Source: Sulfuricurvum sp. (GTDB taxonomy: Bacteria > Campylobacterota > Campylobacteria > Campylobacterales > Sulfurimonadaceae). From it: DNA of 64,000 nucleotides. Positions 52,444-60,565 of this stretch are shown here, one piece after another. The stretch spans positions 62,001 through 126,000 of the forward strand of contig NZ_JAQUHV010000005.1 in assembly GCF_028681615.1 (NCBI RefSeq), in the 5' to 3' direction. A model generated the notes under the pieces. It worked only from the letters and a program-made list of their open reading frames with translations. It ran no database searches and was not told where the DNA came from. Position numbers and translations under genes: made by a program. The first letter of the stretch is position 1. The number at the start of each line of letters is the position of its first letter.

Positions 52444-53646
52444 TCATTCCACAATAATAGAAAAACAATGATATTCGTTTTTATAATCGTAAGAAAGTGT
52501 ATATCCGTGTCTATTTACAATTTTACTCACGATATTTAGCCCTAAACCGAATCCTTGTGTCGTTCGAGAGTTCTCTTGCCTAGTAAAGGGGGTCAAGAAA
52601 TAAGTAAAATCTTTTTCGAGCGGTTTGCCGTGATTCAAAACGGTAATACGATTTAAATCGACGTCCAAGATGATAGGAAGCCGATCAGTATATTTTAGAG
52701 CATTATCCATCAAATTTTTCAATGCAAGCGAAAGATAGTATAAATCTCCCTCTAAAATAAAATTATTTTTTATCTCTATTTTTACAGCCGATTCATCCAC
52801 AAGACATAGTTTCGAGAGAGCTTCCATGACCAATGTTTCCGCACTGAATTTTTCAGATTGCAGGGTGTCTGTCGCTTGCAGTTTTTCAATTTCCAGAAGT
52901 TCCCGTGTAAGTTGATCCAGCTCTTGGAACGAATGTTTCAACGTCTCTTTGACTTTGGAATCTTCAATCTGTTCCAGTGCAAACAGCCCTCTGGCGATCG
53001 GTGTCCGCAACTCGTGCCCGACATCACGCAAAAGCTCTTGACGTGATAGGATCAGATTTTCGATGGTTTGTGCCATCTCATTATAGGTACGCGCCACTTC
53101 ACCGATCTCATCATTCGATCGAACTTCACTGCGGCTGCGGTAAGCACCTTTGGCAAAATTACGCATACTGGATGCAATAGAATTAAGCGGTGAGAGCATT
53201 CGTACGATACTGATAAAAATTATGATCAATACCGCAATATCCGCGACAACAAGCGCATTGAGTACCCAGCCATTTTTTTGTGCTTCCTGAAAGCTCTGAT
53301 CATGCAGATACATCTCATCGTCAATGTAGCGCACGTGCAATACATAATCGCCGCTTTTCGATTCAAATATTTCAAATACACCGAAGGTATGCGGTTGGCG
53401 AATGAGCATTCTTTTGGGAAGAACCGGAGCAGTTTTGGCCAAATTGATCGATTTGAGTTTAGTATCGAGTTCATTGGCCGATGATGTTGCCATCCAAGAG
53501 AATATTTTACGTCCGTCTACGATGTATTTTTGGAGAATGAGAGATTCATATTTTTGAGTATTGATCGTATCGATTTGATACCCTATGCCAATCATAAGGA
53601 GAAGACTGATACTAAATAAAAGGGTGATTTTGGTAAAGATCGACAT
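52444..53646 (-). CDS. Sensor histidine kinase (ArsS-like)
   Basis: The protein of about 400 residues has two membrane helices (about 6-23 and 128-147) around a ~105-residue periplasmic sensor. HAMP (150-200) and HisKA follow, with the phosphorylated histidine in D-V-G-H-E-L-R-T-P (about H211). The ATPase domain has N-L-M-D-N-A-L-K-Y and G-F-G-L-G-L boxes. The start is ATG at 53646 with AGGA upstream; the frame also allows a GTG one codon earlier. It follows the regulator gene immediately. The neighbouring cytochrome and Spy genes suggest it senses an envelope or redox condition. Confidence 0.92.
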   Translation of the reverse strand: MSIFTKITLLFSISLLLMIGIGYQIDTINTQKYESLILQKYIVDGRKIFSWMATSSANELDTKLKSINLAKTAPVLPKRMLIRQPHTFGVFEIFESKSGDYVLHVRYIDDEMYLHDQSFQEAQKNGWVLNALVVADIAVLIIIFISIVRMLSPLNSIASSMRNFAKGAYRSRSEVRSNDEIGEVARTYNEMAQTIENLILSRQELLRDVGHELRTPIARGLFALEQIEDSKVKETLKHSFQELDQLTRELLEIEKLQATDTLQSEKFSAETLVMEALSKLCLVDESAVKIEIKNNFILEGDLYYLSLALKNLMDNALKYTDRLPIILDVDLNRITVLNHGKPLEKDFTYFLTPFTRQENSRTTQGFGLGLNIVSKIVNRHGYTLSYDYKNEYHCFSIIVE

Positions 53647-53649
53647 CAC

Positions 53650-54321
53650 TTATCCTGTAAATTTGTAGCCGATTCCCCAAACCGATTTGATATAACGGGG
53701 TTCTTTGGCATCATCGCCGATTTTTAAACGGATATTGCTGATATGCATGTCGATAGTGCGGTGTTTGATCTCGTCACCCAGCCCTAATGAACCGATAATC
53801 TGATCGCGGGAGAGGTTTTTGCCCCGATTTTTAACCAGAAGCCAAAAGATATCGAATTCGATCCGTGTCAAATCGATCGGATACCCTTCCATGGTGACGG
53901 ATTTATTTGATTCGTCAATTGTAAAATCGGATACGACATGCTCATTTTTTCGTCCGTATCGACGTAAAACCGCTTCCAAACGCAATACCAGTTCCCGCGG
54001 TTCATACGGTTTATCGAGATAGTCATCGGCTCCGAGATCGTATCCGTATATTTTGTTCCCGATATCGGTGCGGGCGGATGAGATGATGATGGGGATATCC
54101 AGTCGGCTTTTAATCATTTTGGCCACATCAAATCCGTCCATACCCGGAAGCATTAGATCCAAAACAACGATATCATACGGTTCTTTTCGATCCAGCAAAG
54201 ATTCAAGGGCTTGTTTAGGATCGGCAAATCCTCTCCCTTCAAATCCATAGGATTCCAAAAATGAGACCATCAGTTCTTGCAGAGCGATGTCATCTTCGAT
54301 CAACAGGACTTTTTTACTCAA
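53650..54321 (-). CDS. OmpR-family response regulator
   Basis: The 223-residue protein has a receiver domain with acidic pair D10-D11, phosphorylation site D55 (L-D-L-M-L-P-G) and K-P-Y-E-P-R-E. A winged-helix DNA-binding domain (about 125-220) ends with R-Y-I-K-S-V-W-G-I-G-Y-K-F. It is cotranscribed with its kinase (stop and start nearly touching) and overlaps the Spy-like gene by 8 bp. A candidate target is the 11-bp-period TCTTGACA direct repeat before the operon (56851-56870), which would make the operon autoregulated. Confidence 0.94.
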   Translation of the reverse strand: MSKKVLLIEDDIALQELMVSFLESYGFEGRGFADPKQALESLLDRKEPYDIVVLDLMLPGMDGFDVAKMIKSRLDIPIIISSARTDIGNKIYGYDLGADDYLDKPYEPRELVLRLEAVLRRYGRKNEHVVSDFTIDESNKSVTMEGYPIDLTRIEFDIFWLLVKNRGKNLSRDQIIGSLGLGDEIKHRTIDMHISNIRLKIGDDAKEPRYIKSVWGIGYKFTG

Positions 54322-54700
54322 TCTCCCACTCCTTCATATGATGAATAAACCGTCGTTTTTGCTCCGGAGTCAAAATCGTATGCAGTCGCTCAAATAACCG
54401 TACACGAATCTCGATCGACATACGCTCCATCTCCATATTTTTAGCTCGAAACGATTCTGCATCGAACGTCGGGGCAAGAAATAAACCGTTAATATCCTGC
54501 TGAGTTTTCTCGCTTTGATGATGATATCTGCGATATGCCTGCTGATACTCTTTCATTGCATCTTCTATTGAGCGAAGCTGTTGCTGTGTCAATCCCAAAT
54601 CATCCAGATCCATCGGAAAACGGTGTCCGTCACTGTCGGCATACGAGGGATTGATCAACGCCAAACAAAGGGACATGCCCAACACTGCCAACCACTTCAT
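54314..54700 (-). CDS. Spy/CpxP-like periplasmic protein
   Basis: The protein of about 128 residues has a signal peptide (M-K-W-L-A-V-L-G-M-S...Y-A-D) and a mature helical part with two L-T-x-x-Q motifs (L-T-Q-Q-Q and L-T-P-E-Q) that define the Spy/CpxP family. Relatives are periplasmic chaperones or metal/stress sensors working with two-component systems. The start at 54700 is preferred because GGGAG lies just upstream, while the ATG five codons earlier has no ribosome site. It sits between the b561 fusion and the regulator, which suggests a feedback role on the kinase. Confidence 0.82.
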   Translation of the reverse strand: MKWLAVLGMSLCLALINPSYADSDGHRFPMDLDDLGLTQQQLRSIEDAMKEYQQAYRRYHHQSEKTQQDINGLFLAPTFDAESFRAKNMEMERMSIEIRVRLFERLHTILTPEQKRRFIHHMKEWEIE

Positions 54701-54711
54701 CGTTCTCCCTT

Positions 54712-55815
54712 TCATATCGCTTTTATCGAATTATCTTCGATAGTCCCCTGCTCTACATCACTGTGACACGCTTTGCAGTTCGCACGGCTTTTAATACTAT
54801 CGCGTTTAAAGACTTCCGCCGGTATATCTCTGTGCGTCCGTTTCCAAAACGGTGTTTGGGTAAATGCTATCATATCGCGATTTTGAAGCGATTGCATCAT
54901 TTTTACCGACATCTCCTGCGTAGACTTTTCTGCAGAGTGTGCCAACAGATAGGCCAAGATCGTTTGATGATCCACAGGATCAAGCGAAGCATCATCGCCG
55001 AAATGGTTCGATAGATCCCCCATCAGTTTCGTCCACGATTCGCTCGGTAACAGCGTCGGAGGATAAAGGGTATGACAGGAACCGCACTCATTGACAAAAG
55101 CCGGATTGGCTTTTGCATAATCGACTTTTTGATTGTATCCGAGTGCGATAGGATTGTTCGGTACGCTGAGCGTATAGATGAGAAATGCGATGGTACCGCC
55201 GATTCCTATGATCGCAACCGTCTTTTGCGCGAATGACAAAACGGCGTTCTCACCCTCAAAGTTTTTATGCCCGTCAACGATAGAGTTAAGCGTGCGATCC
55301 GATTTGTGCAACACTCTGTCACTCAACACTCCCATGACGTGTGCCGCAATCAATACCCATAGTAGATTCACGAAAAACTCGTGTATCTCACCAAACCATT
55401 TCATATCCGAAAAGTAACCTGCATGTAAAAATGCGAGCACCCCTCTATTTTCCTGTATCCCATAAGCAAGCATTCCGCTTATCGTCGCGAGTGCGACAGT
55501 TGTGAGCATCGCAATCATCACAAAACTTGCTGCCGGATTGTGCCCGATATAGTGTCGAGACGGATTCAATAATGATAGAAGATACTCTTTGAGCGCGTCA
55601 AACCGCAGAGTAAAATCAGTGAAACGGGAATATTTCGGTCCCATAATTCCCCATACGATCCGAAATACCAGTAATATTCCTACTGCACTCCCGATCGCCG
55701 CATGCAGCGAGAGCCATCGATCTTCCAACGAGGCGACCCACGCCCCGAGGATTAAAGAAACAAACAGCCAGTGGAACAACCGTGTCGGAAGCGTCCAAAC
55801 ATATACCCGTTTCAT
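54712..55815 (-). CDS. Cytochrome b561 fused to a C-terminal diheme cytochrome c
   Basis: The 367-residue fusion has a b561-type membrane part (1-215) with helices at about 13-30, 38-58, 96-118, 145-165 and 200-217. Candidate heme b histidines are H15, H38, H145 and H159. A periplasmic diheme c domain follows, with C244-G-S-C247-H248 and C347-K-A-C350-H351. The c domain is paralogous to the separate DHC gene next to it. It likely passes quinol electrons to the periplasmic cytochromes DHC and SHP of the same operon. The end is followed by the Spy-like gene with overlap of the potential upstream start. Confidence 0.88.
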   Translation of the reverse strand: MKRVYVWTLPTRLFHWLFVSLILGAWVASLEDRWLSLHAAIGSAVGILLVFRIVWGIMGPKYSRFTDFTLRFDALKEYLLSLLNPSRHYIGHNPAASFVMIAMLTTVALATISGMLAYGIQENRGVLAFLHAGYFSDMKWFGEIHEFFVNLLWVLIAAHVMGVLSDRVLHKSDRTLNSIVDGHKNFEGENAVLSFAQKTVAIIGIGGTIAFLIYTLSVPNNPIALGYNQKVDYAKANPAFVNECGSCHTLYPPTLLPSESWTKLMGDLSNHFGDDASLDPVDHQTILAYLLAHSAEKSTQEMSVKMMQSLQNRDMIAFTQTPFWKRTHRDIPAEVFKRDSIKSRANCKACHSDVEQGTIEDNSIKAI

Positions 55816-55828
55816 GATAATCTCCTAT

Positions 55829-56365
55829 TTATTCCCAACTGCCATAATTTGGGATTCGTATTTCGCGTTCACGATAACTGCCGCTGGCTGCTTTCGTATG
55901 ACATGCGGCACAATTGGCGAAACTTTTTACATCCGCTTGCATGACCATTTTTTGCGGTACCTCACGATGTTCACGTTTAAAATTCGGTGTTTCGGATATT
56001 CGTAATGCGATCTCCCCGCCCATCCCCGTCATACGGTCATTTCTGGAAGCATGTGTTGACAAATAGGTTTGGATCGTTTTGTGATCTGCCGGATCAAGCG
56101 AAGCATTCGTTCCGAAATGACTTTCCAGCGTATTCATCGTTTTGTCCCATGAACGCTTAGGCAAAAACTCGGGCTGATAGGCAATATGACATGCACCGCA
56201 CTCTTTTTGGTACAGAGCCATCGTTGTCTTTTCTTGTTTCGTCATCGGTTTTGTTACCACAGTAGAAGAGTGGTGTTCATGCTCTTCATTATCGTCTCCG
56301 GCATAAAGATACGCTCCTCCGGCCAGGATAAGTGCTGCCACTGATATATTTAATAGTGTTTTCAT
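55829..56365 (-). CDS. Diheme cytochrome c (DHC)
   Basis: The 178-residue periplasmic cytochrome has a signal peptide (about 1-22, ending L-Y-A-G) and heme sites C56-G-A-C59-H60 and C152-A-A-C155-H156. The region after the first heme, with W-D-K...H-F-G-x-N-A-S-L-D-P-A-D-H-K-T-I, matches the C-terminal part of the neighbouring b561 fusion, so the two arose by duplication. In Rhodobacter and Shewanella, DHC is the electron partner of the SHP cytochrome, and all three are encoded together, as here. The stop is 13 bp before the b561 gene. Confidence 0.9.
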   Translation of the reverse strand: MKTLLNISVAALILAGGAYLYAGDDNEEHEHHSSTVVTKPMTKQEKTTMALYQKECGACHIAYQPEFLPKRSWDKTMNTLESHFGTNASLDPADHKTIQTYLSTHASRNDRMTGMGGEIALRISETPNFKREHREVPQKMVMQADVKSFANCAACHTKAASGSYREREIRIPNYGSWE

Positions 56366-56377
56366 GGTATTTCTCCG

Positions 56378-56785
56378 TTAATTTTTCATAATGTAGGTGA
56401 GGACATCACCTTTTTCTTGCGCAGTTCCCTCACGGGCATAGACATCCATGAAATTGCGTCTTAGCCATTTGGTGACCTCTTTGGTACTGGTAAGACGCTG
56501 CGGATTGGCACTCGGAGAGAGCGGATCGATCACTTTCCCGGTAAGAGCATTTTTCCCCGGATTGGCTAGATTGATAGTATGGCAGCTGGTACATGCCATC
56601 GGTTTACCCTGTTTTCCGGTGTGGCTCGAGGTAAATATCTCTTTACCTCGAGCAGCATCAAACCCGCTGAAAGAGCGATTTTCTGTTTTTGCTGCAGTTT
56701 CCAGTTCTTTCATATATTGAACGACTTCGGGTGATGCCGCCATCAGCGACATCGAAAACATAGCTACGATTGCAAGGTATTTCAT
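56378..56785 (-). CDS. SHP-like monoheme cytochrome c (DUF1924)
   Basis: The 135-residue protein has a signal peptide (about 1-17) and one heme site C65-T-S-C68-H69. The C-terminal V-T-K-W-L-R-R-N-F-M-D-V-Y-x-R-E-G-T-x-x-E-K-G-D-V-L-T-Y-I is typical of DUF1924/SHP proteins. SHP can bind small ligands such as O2 or NO at an Asn-ligated heme; the Asn here is not assigned. It is the first gene of the operon SHP-DHC-b561/DHC-Spy-regulator-kinase, with GAGGAGGAAGG before the ATG. Confidence 0.9.
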   Translation of the reverse strand: MKYLAIVAMFSMSLMAASPEVVQYMKELETAAKTENRSFSGFDAARGKEIFTSSHTGKQGKPMACTSCHTINLANPGKNALTGKVIDPLSPSANPQRLTSTKEVTKWLRRNFMDVYAREGTAQEKGDVLTYIMKN

Positions 56786-56850
56786 AACCTTCCTCCTCTT
56801 ATTTGATGTTCAAATCTTAGGACAAAGTTGTCAATCCGTACCGTCGTTTC

Positions 56851-56870
56851 TCTTGACACTTTCTTGACAT
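56851..56870. promoter_or_regulatory. TCTTGACA direct repeat with 11-bp period
   Basis: TCTTGACA occurs at 56851-56858 and again at 56862-56869, one helical turn apart. This spacing is typical of OmpR/PhoB-family sites. It lies about 65-85 bp upstream of the SHP start, with a further GACAA-AG-TTGTC inverted repeat at 56821-56832 nearer the gene. It is the leading candidate for autoregulation by the operon's response regulator. Confidence 0.5.
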
Positions 56871-56955
56871 ATAAACACTGATCTACCTATTCTATTATTC
56901 TTTCAGTCGGATCAAATATTACGGTTGAATTTCGGTTCGGTCTATTAAGTTGGGC

Positions 56956-56961
56956 TATAAT
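56956..56961 (+). promoter_or_regulatory. -10 box of nifJ
   Basis: TATAAT in GGGCTATAATG lies 35 nt before the nifJ ATG, and GGAG precedes the start. The -35 region (around 56933-56938) does not match well. Confidence 0.55.
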
Positions 56962-56996
56962 GTAAAACCGTAAATTTTATTGGATGGAGCCACTCT

Positions 56997-59900
56997 ATGT
57001 CTGAATCCACTACTATAACTGTCGATGGAAATGAAGCCGTCGCACTGGTCGCCCATAAAATCAATGAAGTCATCGCAATCTACCCCATAACCCCCTCTTC
57101 ACCAATGGGAGAATTCAGCGATATTTACAGTTCAAAAAGGGAAAAAAACATTTTTGGCACCGTTCCTGAAGTGTACGAAATGCAAAGCGAAGGGGGAGCG
57201 AGCGGCGCCGTTCACGGTGCCCTCCAGACGGGTGCCCTGACGACGACGTTTACCGCTTCTCAGGGTCTTTTGCTGATGATCCCCAATATGTACAAAATCG
57301 CGGGGGAACTCACCGCAACCGTCTTTCATGTCGCGGCACGTTCACTGGCGGCGCAGGGGCTCTCCATTTTCGGCGATCACCAAGACGTTATGGGGGTTCG
57401 GCAGACCGGATTTGCCCTTTTGGCATCGAATTCGGTTCAAGAGGCCCACGATTTTGCCCTCATATCCCAAGCGGCAGCGCTCCGCTCCCGCATCCCATTT
57501 CTTCATTTTTTTGACGGGTTTCGAACGTCGCATGAGGTGAGCCGGATCGAGCAGTTAAGTCTTGATGATCTCAAAGTCATGATCGATCCGGAGTTGGTAG
57601 AACAGCATCGAAAACGGGGTCTTAATCCCGAACATCCCGTACTGAGGGGAACGTCCCAAAATCCGGATGTCTATTTCCAGGGACGGGAAAGTGTCAACCG
57701 ATACTATCAGGCATTGCCGACTATTCTGCAAAATGAGATGGACCGTTTTTATGATTTGACAAAACGCAGATACAGCCTGTTTGACTATTCAGGTGCAGAA
57801 GATGCCGAGCGCATCATCGTTCTTATGGGTTCGGGTGCGGAAGCGGTCGAGGAGAGCGTAGCGTACCTCAATGCCCAAGGCTCAAAAGTGGGGATGATTA
57901 AAGTCCGTCTCGCTTTACCGTTCGCACAGGAGGCCTTTATACAGGCACTTCCGAAATCACTCAAATCGATCGCCGTATTGGATCGCACCAAAGAATCTGG
58001 AAGTTTGGGAGAGCCGCTGTATCACGATGTCGTAACGACCCTTTTCGAACATCGTGAAACCCTCCCCTTTGCAATGCCCGCCATTATCGGCGGCAGATAC
58101 GGGCTCTCATCCAAAGAGTTCACCCCGGCCATGATCATCGGTATTTTCGATGAACTGGCCAAAACGGCTCCTAAAAATCATTTTACGATCGGTATTGATG
58201 ATGATGTGACCTTTACGTCGCTCGAATACGATCACGATTTTATTCTGGAAAACAAAGACCAGTTTCAGGCTGTTTTTTACGGGCTCGGTTCGGACGGTAC
58301 CGTCGGTGCGAACAAAAATACGATCAAGATTATCGGTACCCAGACCGATAACTATGCCCAAGGCTATTTTGTTTATGATTCCAAAAAATCAGGCTCGATG
58401 ACCACGTCACATCTGCGTTTCGGAAGCAAACCGATACAATCGAGCTATCTCATCCAGAAAGCCGATTTTGTCGCCGTACACCAAGCCGTATTCCTGGAAA
58501 AACTTGATCTGCTCGAAATTGCCAAACCCGGTGCCATCTTTTTGCTCAACTCCCCGTATCCGAAGGAAGAGGTATGGAATCGGCTTCCGCGTGTCACACA
58601 AACGCAGATCATTGACAAAAAGATTCGATTCTTCGCAATCGATGCGTATAAGGTTGCACAGGCCTCCAAAATGGGGCGTCGCATCAATACGGTGATGCAG
58701 ACCTGTTTCTTTGCCATCAGCGGGATTCTCAGTAAAGACGAAGCGATGAAAAAAATCAAAGCGTCCATCCAAAAAACCTACGGTGCCAAAGGGGATGTCA
58801 TTGTCCAGATGAACTATGACGCCGTAGATACAACTCTCGAGAATCTCTTTGAGATCACTGTACCAGATACTGTCAACAGCGCTCAGGAACTCCATCCGAT
58901 TCTCAAAGGGAATATGACTCCGTTCATCGAGGAGGTGATCGGAAAAATCAGTGCGTTCAAAGGGGATCAGGTTCGTGTATCGCAAATGCCCGATGACGGT
59001 ACCTGGCCGACCGGAACGGCTCAGTATGAAAAGCGAAATATTGCTCAGGAAGTCCCGTTTTGGGATGCCGACACCTGTATCCAGTGCAACAAATGCGTCT
59101 CGGCATGTCCCCATTCCGTTATCCGCTCTAATATTTTCGACGCATCATTTCTGGAAAACGCACCGCAAGGGTTCAGCGCCAAAGCGGCAAAAGGAAAAGA
59201 ATACGGGGAGAACGACCGATTCGCTATCTCGGTTGCCGTCGAAGACTGTACCGGATGCGCGCTGTGCGTAGAAGTGTGTCCGGCCAAAAACAAATCCCAA
59301 ACCAATCTAAAAGCGATCAATATGGTTCCGCAGCTGCCGTTGCGCGAAAGCGGTATCAAACAGTGGGATTTTTTCCTCTCGCTGCCAAAAATGGACCGTT
59401 CCACACTCGATCACAGCAATCTCAAAGATTCGCAGTTCCTTGAGCCCCTCTTTGAGTTTAGCGGGGCATGTCCGGGATGCGGAGAGACCCCTTATGTCAA
59501 ACTCGCGTCTCAGCTTTTCGGGGATCGTATGGTCATTGCCAATGCAACCGGATGCAGTTCAATCTACGGCGGCAATCTTCCTACGACACCGTGGCGTAAA
59601 AACGATGAGGGAAGAGGACCGGCATGGTCGAATTCGCTGTTTGAAGACAATGCGGAGTTCGGTCTCGGATTTCGTCTGGCCATCGATTCGCACACGGAGC
59701 GTGCAAGACAATTGCTTGTAAATCTCAAAGATCTGTTGGATACATCCATAGTAACCGATATTCTCAGCGCCGAACAACATGACGAATCGCAGATCAATGC
59801 CCAACGCCTAAGGGTTGAAACCCTGAAAAAATCGTTGGAAACGCTTGATCATGAGGAGGCCAAAACCCTGCTCGGACTATGTGATTATCTGGTCAAAAAA

Positions 59901-60563
59901 TCGGTCTGGATCATGGGAGGTGACGGATGGGCATACGATATCGGATACGGCGGACTCGATCACGTCCTTGCCAGCGGTAAAAATGTCAACATTCTCGTCC
60001 TCGATACGCAGGTCTATTCCAACACCGGAGGGCAGCAGTCCAAAGCGACCTTCACCGGCGCCGTGGCAAAATTTGCTGCAGGGGGAAAAGCGGCAATGCC
60101 AAAAGACCTCGCAGCCATGGCTATCAATTATCAAAACGTTTATGTCGCCAAAGTCTCATTAGGGGCAAATGACACGGCAACCGTAAAAGCGTTTGTCGAA
60201 GCGGAACGGTATGACGGCCCGTCGATCATTATCGCCTATTCGCATTGTGTCGCACACGGATATGATCTGAAATACGGGTTTGATCAGCAAAAAAGAGCGG
60301 TTGATAGCGGTCTGTGGCCGATCTTTCGTTTTAACCCCGACAAAATCAAAGAGGGAGAAAATCCGATGACGCTCGATTATAAAGGGCCGAAAATCGACGT
60401 CAAAGATTTTATGTATCGTGAAACCCGATTTAAAATGGCAGAAAAAATGAATAAAGATGCAGCCGATTCCTATTTGGCAACTGCGGCTCAAACCGCTCAA
60501 TCGCTCTACCACCGATACCAAAATCTGCACCAATATTATCAACCGTCCGAGGAGGAGAAATAA
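56997..60563 (+). CDS. nifJ: Pyruvate:ferredoxin/flavodoxin oxidoreductase
   Basis: The 1188-residue single-chain enzyme oxidises pyruvate with CoA to acetyl-CoA and CO2 and reduces ferredoxin or flavodoxin. Domains in order are PFOR N-terminal (Y-P-I-T-P-S-S-P-M-G near 28-37), domain II, gamma, a two-[4Fe-4S] ferredoxin domain (first Cys C694 in C-I-Q-C-N-K-C, second C751 in C-T-G-C-A-L-C), and the TPP domain (C825-P-G-C-G-E-T-P; later G-G-D-G-W-A and N-T-G-G-Q-Q-S-K). All cluster cysteines are present. It can feed electrons to the flavodoxin and nitrogenase encoded at 11-18 kb. It is followed 2 bp later by a DHOD-like gene. Confidence 0.97.
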   Translation: MSESTTITVDGNEAVALVAHKINEVIAIYPITPSSPMGEFSDIYSSKREKNIFGTVPEVYEMQSEGGASGAVHGALQTGALTTTFTASQGLLLMIPNMYKIAGELTATVFHVAARSLAAQGLSIFGDHQDVMGVRQTGFALLASNSVQEAHDFALISQAAALRSRIPFLHFFDGFRTSHEVSRIEQLSLDDLKVMIDPELVEQHRKRGLNPEHPVLRGTSQNPDVYFQGRESVNRYYQALPTILQNEMDRFYDLTKRRYSLFDYSGAEDAERIIVLMGSGAEAVEESVAYLNAQGSKVGMIKVRLALPFAQEAFIQALPKSLKSIAVLDRTKESGSLGEPLYHDVVTTLFEHRETLPFAMPAIIGGRYGLSSKEFTPAMIIGIFDELAKTAPKNHFTIGIDDDVTFTSLEYDHDFILENKDQFQAVFYGLGSDGTVGANKNTIKIIGTQTDNYAQGYFVYDSKKSGSMTTSHLRFGSKPIQSSYLIQKADFVAVHQAVFLEKLDLLEIAKPGAIFLLNSPYPKEEVWNRLPRVTQTQIIDKKIRFFAIDAYKVAQASKMGRRINTVMQTCFFAISGILSKDEAMKKIKASIQKTYGAKGDVIVQMNYDAVDTTLENLFEITVPDTVNSAQELHPILKGNMTPFIEEVIGKISAFKGDQVRVSQMPDDGTWPTGTAQYEKRNIAQEVPFWDADTCIQCNKCVSACPHSVIRSNIFDASFLENAPQGFSAKAAKGKEYGENDRFAISVAVEDCTGCALCVEVCPAKNKSQTNLKAINMVPQLPLRESGIKQWDFFLSLPKMDRSTLDHSNLKDSQFLEPLFEFSGACPGCGETPYVKLASQLFGDRMVIANATGCSSIYGGNLPTTPWRKNDEGRGPAWSNSLFEDNAEFGLGFRLAIDSHTERARQLLVNLKDLLDTSIVTDILSAEQHDESQINAQRLRVETLKKSLETLDHEEAKTLLGLCDYLVKKSVWIMGGDGWAYDIGYGGLDHVLASGKNVNILVLDTQVYSNTGGQQSKATFTGAVAKFAAGGKAAMPKDLAAMAINYQNVYVAKVSLGANDTATVKAFVEAERYDGPSIIIAYSHCVAHGYDLKYGFDQQKRAVDSGLWPIFRFNPDKIKEGENPMTLDYKGPKIDVKDFMYRETRFKMAEKMNKDAADSYLATAAQTAQSLYHRYQNLHQYYQPSEEEK

Positions 60564-60565
60564 TC

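Noticed and set aside
56851-56870. TTGACA copies as -35 boxes of nifJ
   Set aside because: They lie about 100 bp upstream of the nifJ -10 box at 56956 and repeat with an 11-bp period, which fits a regulator site better.
58407-59114. 235-codon minus-strand ORF within nifJ
   Set aside because: It is a shadow of the PFOR coding frame; the nifJ motifs run through the whole stretch.
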